From Nanobdellota archaeon (GTDB lineage: Archaea > Nanobdellota > Nanobdellia > Pacearchaeales > GW2011-AR1): a stretch of DNA of 9,831 nt. Position 1 is the first letter of the stretch; the number at the start of each line of letters is the position of its first letter. Position numbers and translations under genes: made by a program. Below the pieces are notes generated by a model. That model was not told the DNA's origin. It ran no database searches and was given only the letters and a program-made list of their open reading frames with translations. The stretch spans positions 1 through 9,831 of the forward strand of contig JAGVIM010000147.1 in the NCBI GenBank assembly GCA_020056045.1, read 5' to 3'. Shown one piece after another: positions 6,791-9,831 of this stretch.

Positions 6791-7534
6791 ATGGAAAAAG
6801 AGCAAATTAAATTAGCTTTTTCAAGAGTAAAGCAAGACATATCTAATTTAAAAAATGAGTTTTTTACAATTAAAAGAGAGATAACTGAAATTAAAGAACT
6901 TCTAAGTTCCCTCCACAGTGAGTTAAATAATAAAATACTCAATAAAATAGCTCAAAATAATTCTTATTTCATTTCAACAGACACTCCAACACTCCAACAC
7001 TCAAATCCAACAATAAACAGATATCCAACAGACACTCCAACACTTCCAATGGAAATAGAGGGGTTAAAAGACCAAAATATTGAACTTTCCATAGGAAATG
7101 AAGGGGTTCCAACAGACAGACAGACAGATAGACAGACAGACCAACAGACACAAAAAAGCCCATTTTTAGAACAAAAAAGCCTTTCAACAATAGAATCTAA
7201 CATTCTTGAAGCTTCTGAAATTCTTAATTCTCTAGATCGCCTTAAAAAAGAAATAAGGCTAAAATTTAAACAATTAACTTCCCAAGAAATGCTTGTATTC
7301 TCGACCATATATCAACTAGAGGAAAAAGATCCAAAAGATACAACCTATAATAAAATAGCCTTAATTTTAAATCTTAGCGAGAGCTCAATAAGAGATTATA
7401 CTCTTAAAATGATAAGAAAGGGAATTCCTATTAAAAAGCAGAAAATAAACAATAGAACGGTGCTTTTATCAATATCTTCAGAGCTCAAAAAAATAGCAAC
7501 CCTGCCAATAATAATTAGGCTAAGGGAGCTTTAA
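6791..7534 (+). CDS. Coiled-coil/HTH DNA-binding protein A with repeat-encoded linker
   Basis: A 247-residue protein with three parts. Residues 5-52 form a predicted coiled coil (FSRVKQDISNLKNEF, ITEIKELLSS). Residues 58-128 are a Thr/Asp/Gln/Pro-rich, probably disordered linker (TDTPTLQHSNPT, PTDRQTDRQTDQQT). Residues 160-230 carry an HTH of the sigma-region-4/LuxR-like type (QEMLVFSTIYQLEEK, then TYNKIALILNLSESSIRDYTLKMIRK) with a basic end. The motif VKQDISN (13-19) recurs exactly in protein B, which has the same layout. The linker DNA is a mosaic of TCCAACAC and GACA units read in more than one frame, so the repetition is at DNA level. Coil-mediated oligomers binding several DNA sites is the natural inference. 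No enzyme motif is present. A transcription regulator, a DNA-bridging or partition-like protein are possible; I cannot choose. Confidence 0.8.
   Translation: MEKEQIKLAFSRVKQDISNLKNEFFTIKREITEIKELLSSLHSELNNKILNKIAQNNSYFISTDTPTLQHSNPTINRYPTDTPTLPMEIEGLKDQNIELSIGNEGVPTDRQTDRQTDQQTQKSPFLEQKSLSTIESNILEASEILNSLDRLKKEIRLKFKQLTSQEMLVFSTIYQLEEKDPKDTTYNKIALILNLSESSIRDYTLKMIRKGIPIKKQKINNRTVLLSISSELKKIATLPIIIRLREL
6974..7155 (+). repeat. Short-unit repeat array inside gene A
   Basis: TCAACAGACAC (6974-6984) is followed by two TCCAACAC units (6985-7000) and TCCAACAA (7006-7013). A second copy, TCCAACAGACAC plus TCCAACAC, spans 7024-7043. The third block (7108-7151) starts TCCAACAG and runs through GACA units, with one ATAGAC interruption, to CCAACAGACAC. 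Units of 8 and 4 bp are not multiples of three, so equal DNA gives unequal peptide (PT versus LQH). A related inverted copy lies at 2512-2559. Confidence 0.85.
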
Positions 7535-7630
7535 ATGCTAAAATTTAAGCTTTTTAAGACTTATTAACTATTCTTTACCTCATCAGAATTTTTTATTTCA
7601 AAAATTCCTCATATATTTTTCCTAATTATA

Positions 7631-7671
7631 TTCGTTGTAACGAATTTATTTTAGCTCTAGCTAGAGCTAAA
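7631..7671. repeat. Two adjacent palindromes, one perfect over 22 bp
   Basis: TTCGTT-GT-AACGAA (7631-7644) is followed five bases later by a perfect 22-bp palindrome (7650-7671) with arm TTTAGCTCTAG and no spacer. With arms meeting without a loop the second looks more like a dimer-binding site than an RNA hairpin. Neither matches the repeat families of genes A or B. Confidence 0.8.
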
Positions 7672-7703
7672 CAATTTAATTATTATATTTTTGCATCATA
7701 AGC

Positions 7704-7734
7704 CTTTAAAAACCATTTTTTAAGGTTTTTAGAG
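7704..7734. repeat. Hairpin with 11-pair stem
   Basis: CTTTAAAAACC (7704-7714) can pair with GGTTTTTAGAG (7724-7734), with one G-U wobble and a nine-base loop. It lies about 170 bp beyond the end of gene A. On + no strong T-run follows, so it is not a textbook terminator. Confidence 0.5.
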
Positions 7735-7744
7735 CTTTTAAACA

Positions 7745-7935
7745 AACCCTCACATTAAGGTTTAAACTTAATATTTTTTATCTCAACCCTCTCTTTAAGG
7801 CTTTAGATTACTTTATTTGTAACTCTCTCTTTAACTTTTTAGATTAAAAATCCGAGTTACTCTTACTTTTTTATTAAATCTTATTGTTTTTTGATGTTTT
7901 TTCATAGTATTTAACTCTCACTTTTCCTGTTTTTT
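7745..7935. repeat. Degenerate direct repeats (AACYCTCTCTTTAA type)
   Basis: The two best copies start at 7785 and 7821 and agree at 22 of 27 positions (AACCCTCTCTTTAAGG versus AACTCTCTCTTTAACT, both followed by TTTAGATTA after one further base). A weaker copy begins at 7745 (AACCCTCACATTAAGG) and fainter ones near 7858 and 7913. Spacings are 40, 36, about 37 and 55 bases. There are no exact repeats or regular spacers, so this is not a CRISPR array. Confidence 0.5.
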
Positions 7936-8056
7936 AAGTCTTTTTAACTAAAAAACACTGGTTTTTAGCATTTTTCTATTATTTTAATAACTACAAACCT
8001 TACTTTTCTTATTTTTTAAGGTTTTTTAAATATTTTAGCCACTATACCATAATAGT

Positions 8057-8084
8057 CTATTAATCTTCTTCTATTAATCTTCTT
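8057..8084. repeat. 14-bp tandem duplication at the 3' end of gene B
   Basis: CTATTAATCTTCTT occurs twice in tandem (8057-8070, 8071-8084), with a partial third copy (CTATTTTCTTCTT) inside the gene. The stop codon of gene B lies in the second unit, so the first copy repeats its last codons behind the stop. It looks like a slippage duplication with little effect on the protein. Confidence 0.8.
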
Positions 8085-8688
8085 CTATTTTCTTCTTTTC
8101 TCTTAATTTTACTTTTTTTACTTTCACTAAAATACCTCTTATTTTTTCAGGTATAAAGACTCTTTTTTTATTATTTTCTCCAATTATTTCTTCAATTAAA
8201 CCTTCACTTTTCTGTTTTATTGCATTTATTTGACCCCTTATTGTTGCCTTATCTTTACCCAACATTGCAGCCAGATCCTCATGGCTTAATTTCATGTCTC
8301 CTGCATTTAATAAAGTAAATATAATTGCCCTTTCAGTTACTGATAAATTGTCCAAAATCCCTGTTTGAACAGGTGTTTGAACAGTGTTTAAAACAGCTTT
8401 AAACGGCGTTTGTTTGTCAAACACTGTTTTATGCTGTTTAAAAACGCCTCCATCTCCAACAATAGAAACCATGTTTTTCAAATTTTCTAACTCATCTTTC
8501 ATAGACGATATATCTTCTCTTAATTCAAAAATCTCTTCCTTTAGCTCGTAATTTTTTGAATCAAGGTGTTTGATCCATTGACTAGTATTACTAATATCCT
8601 GTTTAACACTGTTGAAGCCTGTTTGAACAGCCATCTTAAGCTCTTGAACTTCTCTTTTTTCCGCTTTTTTACTAAAAAATCCTAACAT
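8074..8688 (-). CDS. Coiled-coil/HTH DNA-binding protein B with palindrome-encoded linker
   Basis: A 204-residue protein of the same plan as A. Residues 8-75 are a predicted coiled coil (VQTGFNSVKQDISN, then YELKEEIFELREDISSMKDE), sharing VKQDISN with A. Residues 76-113 form a Gln/Thr/Val-rich linker (NTVQTPVQTG). Residues 114-162 form an HTH: LSVTERAIIFTLLNAGD, LSHEDLAAMLG, then recognition helix KDKATIRGQINAIKQK, typical of sigma-region-4/LuxR-like or MarR-like folds. A basic tail (183-200) ends in EED. The linker and the VQTG/SVKQ segment are coded by copies of a 12-bp dyad that also clusters upstream of the gene's TATA box, which suggests self-recognition and autoregulation. There is no ligand or enzyme domain. 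The TATA spacing supports the start. Convergent to A. Confidence 0.82.
   Translation of the reverse strand: MLGFFSKKAEKREVQELKMAVQTGFNSVKQDISNTSQWIKHLDSKNYELKEEIFELREDISSMKDELENLKNMVSIVGDGGVFKQHKTVFDKQTPFKAVLNTVQTPVQTGILDNLSVTERAIIFTLLNAGDMKLSHEDLAAMLGKDKATIRGQINAIKQKSEGLIEEIIGENNKKRVFIPEKIRGILVKVKKVKLREKKKIEED
8361..8448. repeat. 12-bp dyad array inside gene B (linker)
   Basis: Three 12-mers stand in direct tandem: CTGTTTGAACAG (8361-8372), GTGTTTGAACAG (8373-8384) and TGTTTAAAACAG (8385-8396). More variants follow: TGTTTG-T-CAAACA (8411-8423), CTGTTTTATG and CTGTTTAAAAACG (8434-8446). The last group is enclosed by the inverted pair GGCGTTT (8405-8411) and AAACGCC (8442-8448). All lie in the coding region for residues about 81-109. 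Confidence 0.85.
8599..8630. repeat. Two more 12-bp dyads in the 5' part of gene B
   Basis: CTGTTTAACACTG (8599-8611) and CTGTTTGAACAG (8619-8630); the second is identical to the copy at 8361-8372. They encode the AVQTG and SVKQ segments near the N-terminus, so the motif is not confined to the linker. Confidence 0.75.
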
Positions 8689-8709
8689 AATATAATTAAA
8701 AAAACCCTA

Positions 8710-8717
8710 TTTATAAA
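8710..8717 (-). promoter_or_regulatory. TATA box of gene B
   Basis: TTTATAAA centred at 8713.5, 25.5 bp before the A of the ATG at 8688. It is bordered on its upstream side, at a distance of only five bases, by the dyad cluster 8723-8756. Confidence 0.75.
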
Positions 8718-8722
8718 TCTTA

Positions 8723-8756
8723 CTGTTTGTTTCTGTTTAAACAGCTGTTTAAAACA
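8723..8756. promoter_or_regulatory. Putative operator: proximal dyad cluster of gene B
   Basis: The perfect 12-bp palindrome CTGTTTAAACAG (8733-8744) abuts CTGTTTAAAACA (8745-8756) and is preceded by the half-site CTGTTTGT (8723-8730). The cluster starts five bases beyond the TATA box, where a bound protein would overlap or touch the BRE/TFB site. Because the same motif is inside gene B, protein B is the natural candidate to bind it, as repressor or activator of its own gene. Confidence 0.6.
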
Positions 8757-8790
8757 ATTTTATCGTATATAAAATATTAAAATATAAATA

Positions 8791-8821
8791 TTATTAAAAG
8801 GGATCTTTAATAACTTTTTTT
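8791..8821 (+). terminator. Hairpin followed by a T7 run, + strand
   Basis: TTATTAAA (8791-8798) and TTTAATAA (8806-8813) pair perfectly around a seven-base loop, followed by C and seven Ts (8815-8821). The shape is that of an intrinsic terminator on +, but no + strand gene lies upstream. It may end antisense transcription running away from gene B, or be a dyad binding site. The stem is all A-T. Confidence 0.35.
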
Positions 8822-8842
8822 CATAAATTTTTAAAAAACAAG

Positions 8843-8885
8843 GTGTTTAAACACTCTTAAACAGAAAAAATGACTGTTTGAACAA
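8843..8885. promoter_or_regulatory. Putative operator: distal dyad cluster of gene B
   Basis: The perfect palindrome GTGTTTAAACAC (8843-8854), the half-site CTTAAACAG (8856-8864) and the near-palindrome CTGTTTGAACAA (8874-8885). The cluster lies about 100 bp beyond the proximal one, a spacing that would allow looping between protein-bound clusters. It may also serve a promoter on +. Confidence 0.5.
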
Positions 8886-9031
8886 TTCAAATAGCTAAAA
8901 TTTTTGAAAAGAAACTTCAAAAATTATAAAAAACAACTCATTTTTAGTCTAATTTTAAGATTTTAGGTCAGTTAATTAAACTCCATTGACAAAAGAAAAA
9001 TTAGCATAAATTAAGTTAATTATTGTACTAC

Positions 9032-9075
9032 ATAATTAAGCAAAAATTAGCTAATAATTAAGCAAAAATTAGCTA
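9032..9075. repeat. Perfect 22-bp tandem repeat
   Basis: Two identical adjacent copies (9032-9053, 9054-9075) starting ATAATTAAGCAAAAATTAGC. The joint forms the palindrome ATTAGCTAAT. A third AAAAATTAGC element lies at 8996-9005, 46 bp before the first, about two unit lengths. The period of 22 bp puts the copies on one face of the helix, as with iterons or cooperative operators. Confidence 0.8.
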
Positions 9076-9115
9076 AAAAACACTGCTAAATGCTTTTTTA
9101 TTAATATTTTTGAAG

Positions 9116-9134
9116 AAATCCAAATTGGATTTTT
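9116..9134 (+). terminator. Hairpin plus T-run, + strand
   Basis: AAATCCA (9116-9122) and TGGATTT (9126-9132) form a seven-pair stem with a three-base loop running into five Ts (9130-9134). It resembles an intrinsic terminator, yet no + strand gene precedes it in this interval. A short non-coding transcript, or a protein-binding dyad, could explain it. Confidence 0.35.
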
Positions 9135-9149
9135 ATTTAAAAAATAAGC

Positions 9150-9157
9150 TTTAAATA
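9150..9157 (+). promoter_or_regulatory. Possible TATA box of the 9218 gene
   Basis: TTTAAATA centred at 9153.5. A start about 25 bp on (near 9179) would leave a leader of roughly 39 bases. No good TATA stands at the 25.5-bp position, so this gene departs from the leaderless rule of the window. Confidence 0.4.
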
Positions 9158-9217
9158 CCTAAAAAACCTATTTATTTTAACTAAACAGCTCAGATTAAGA
9201 AAATTAGTAAATATAAG

Positions 9218-9577
9218 ATGGTAAGAAAATCAACTAGCTATTTTAATCCAGAAAAAAAGAAGTATAGGTCATATCACAAATTGATAATAGCAGGAGCAAT
9301 AATAACGGGAATATCTTTCCTTGTTACACTGGTTCCATGTAAAATAGTAGATCCCATAAATACAAGTTTAGGGTTATGTAAACTACCAAATCCGTTTACG
9401 AACTTAGACCTAATATCAACAAGCTATTATTTTTATGGGCTTTCAAATAACCCCATATCTGGCTTAGCAATTCAGTTCATAATCGCCACCCTTTTATCAT
9501 TAGGAGTAGTTTTTTTATTCAAAAAACTAAATAAAAAATATAAAAATCATAAAATAATAAATCTAACAAAGAAGTAA
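9218..9577 (+). CDS. Small two-helix membrane protein of unknown function
   Basis: A 119-residue protein I do not recognise. A basic N-terminal stretch (PEKKKYRSYHK, 11-21) leads into helix 1 (about 22-40, LIIAGAIITGISFLVTLVP). A 38-residue loop follows (41-78) with two cysteines (C41, C54) that could form a disulfide. Helix 2 is about 79-101 (ISGLAIQFIIATLLSLGVVFLF), followed by the basic tail KKLNKKYKNHK. By the positive-inside rule both ends are cytoplasmic and the loop is outside. No catalytic motif is visible. It stands alone after a 529-base gap with dyads and tandem repeats. An in-frame stop (9182-9184) lies shortly upstream and no other ATG intervenes, so the start is fair, though the leader lacks a clear ribosome-binding site. 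Confidence 0.7.
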   Translation: MVRKSTSYFNPEKKKYRSYHKLIIAGAIITGISFLVTLVPCKIVDPINTSLGLCKLPNPFTNLDLISTSYYFYGLSNNPISGLAIQFIIATLLSLGVVFLFKKLNKKYKNHKIINLTKK

Positions 9578-9584
9578 AAAGATA

Positions 9585-9627
9585 TAAGCAATGCTTAAAA
9601 CTTTTAGCATGAGTTAAAATGCTAAAA
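9585..9627. repeat. Two hairpins after the 9218 gene
   Basis: TAAGCA (9585-9590) and TGCTTA (9592-9597) form a near-perfect dyad. Next, TTTTAGCAT (9602-9610) and ATGCTAAAA (9619-9627) form a perfect nine-pair stem with an eight-base loop. They begin eight bases after the stop codon and may act in 3'-end formation or mRNA stability. No T-run follows on +. Confidence 0.55.
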
Positions 9628-9831
9628 ATATTAAAATTAAAAGAATCAAAAATCATATTTCCAAAAATCTGAGGAAAAAGAAATGATTTTTCATTAACAT
9701 CAGGAATAAGTTAATGTGAGATCAAATGGTGATAGAAAAGGAAGAAGTAGAAAAAAAGAAAGAAGTAGCCGAGGAAAAGAGGAAAAGAAGTAAAATGAGG
9801 TAAAGAGAGGAAAAAACCTAAATCAATTAAA
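9628..9831. other. Purine-rich right end without a supportable gene
   Basis: CATTAAC (9692-9698) and GTTAATG (9710-9716) make a seven-pair hairpin with an eleven-base loop. From about 9722 on, + is nearly all purine (GAAGAAGTAGAAAAAAAG and similar). A 25-codon frame (9726-9803) rich in Lys and Glu exists but has no TATA box at the proper distance. The sequence then ends, so this may be the edge of a gene or regulatory region not contained here. Confidence 0.4.

Larger units (their letters stand above)
7535..8073. other. Long A+T-rich gap between convergent genes A and B
   Basis: Nearly 540 bases without a credible gene on either strand; stops are dense in all frames. The region is unusually structured: two dyads (7631-7644, 7650-7671), a hairpin (7704-7734), a set of degenerate repeats starting AAC-CTC (7745 to about 7935) and a small hairpin (7948-7968, CTAAAAA pairing with TTTTTAG). 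Both flanking genes point into it, so it receives two 3' ends. It could hold terminators, a non-coding RNA or a protein-binding or recombination region. Confidence 0.6.
8886..9145. other. A+T-rich gap upstream of the 9218 gene
   Basis: Part of the 529-base gene-free interval 8689-9217. No credible coding frame. It holds the 22-bp tandem repeat (9032-9075), an earlier copy of its AAAAATTAGC element (8996-9005) and a hairpin with a T-run (9116-9134), and leads into the TATA-like box at 9150. Confidence 0.5.

Noticed and set aside
6964..7308. Long frames on - (114 aa and 73 aa) opposite gene A
   Set aside because: Their peptides are Cys/Ser/Val repeats (VCWSVCLSVCLSVG) produced by the complement of the GACA and TCCAACAC units. 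Gene A on + has coil, HTH and a proper TATA box.
7745..7935. CRISPR array
   Set aside because: Units are degenerate, spacing is irregular (36-55) and there are no unique spacers of constant length; no cas genes in the window.
7948..9085. 13-bp exact repeat CTAAAAAACACTG (7948-7960 and 9073-9085) flanking gene B as possible attachment or mobile-element ends
   Set aside because: In DNA of this A+T content several 13-base matches are expected by chance in a 10-kb window, and there is no integrase, transposase or target duplication.
9665..9740. C/D-box guide RNA (CTGA, ATGAT, GTGATAG elements)
   Set aside because: The boxes are in the wrong order and do not match RUGAUGA/CUGA with usual spacing; no terminal stem.
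9726..9803. 25-codon frame on + (Lys/Glu-rich)
   Set aside because: The all-purine DNA yields such frames trivially; no TATA box 25 bp before the ATG and no recognisable sequence.

Overview
The window looks like a whole contig, or the end of one, from a strongly A+T-rich archaeon. The archaeal signs are TATA-box promoters placed for leaderless mRNAs, a PRC-barrel protein, an Lhr-type helicase beside a COG1407-type phosphoesterase, and small winged-helix proteins. The low G+C and many short proteins of unknown function fit the DPANN group (Woesearchaeota/Pacearchaeota-like), but no rRNA is present to fix the taxon. The first 17 bases match the end of the Illumina TruSeq read-2 adapter, so the left edge is a library artefact.

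Layout. 18-337 is very A+T-rich leader DNA with one G-rich island behind a TATA-like box (possible tiny RNA). Three separately promoted genes follow on +: a PRC-barrel protein (338-598), a two-helix membrane protein with an Ada-like Zn-finger tail (643-1185) and an unrecognised 135-residue protein (1230-1637). On - lie a metallophosphoesterase (1661-2491), an Lhr-type helicase (2570-5173) and a cell-surface protein with signal peptide and C-terminal anchor (5251-6375). Helicase and phosphoesterase form a likely nucleic-acid repair pair. On + there follow a winged-helix protein (6464-6730) and a coiled-coil/HTH protein, here called A (6791-7534). A second coiled-coil/HTH protein, B, is on - (8074-8688). 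A small two-helix membrane protein (9218-9577) and a purine-rich tail close the window.

The most unusual feature is the A/B pair. Both have an N-terminal coiled coil sharing the heptapeptide VKQDISN, a low-complexity linker and a C-terminal HTH. In both, the DNA coding for the linker is itself a repeat array. In B the 12-bp dyad CTGTTTRAACAG (and variants) recurs inside the gene and again in clusters just upstream of its TATA box. In A the linker is built of TCCAACAC and GACA units, and a near copy of this array occurs as an inverted repeat about 4.5 kb away, in the gap before the phosphoesterase gene. This suggests two DNA-binding proteins, each with its own motif family, whose genes carry the motif within the coding sequence. 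It is an inference from sequence; no function is shown.

Promoters are very regular: in seven of ten genes an 8-bp TATA-like box is centred exactly 25.5 bp before the A of ATG, which predicts leaderless transcripts. The exceptions are the phosphoesterase (probably read through from the helicase gene), the helicase, and the 9218 gene.
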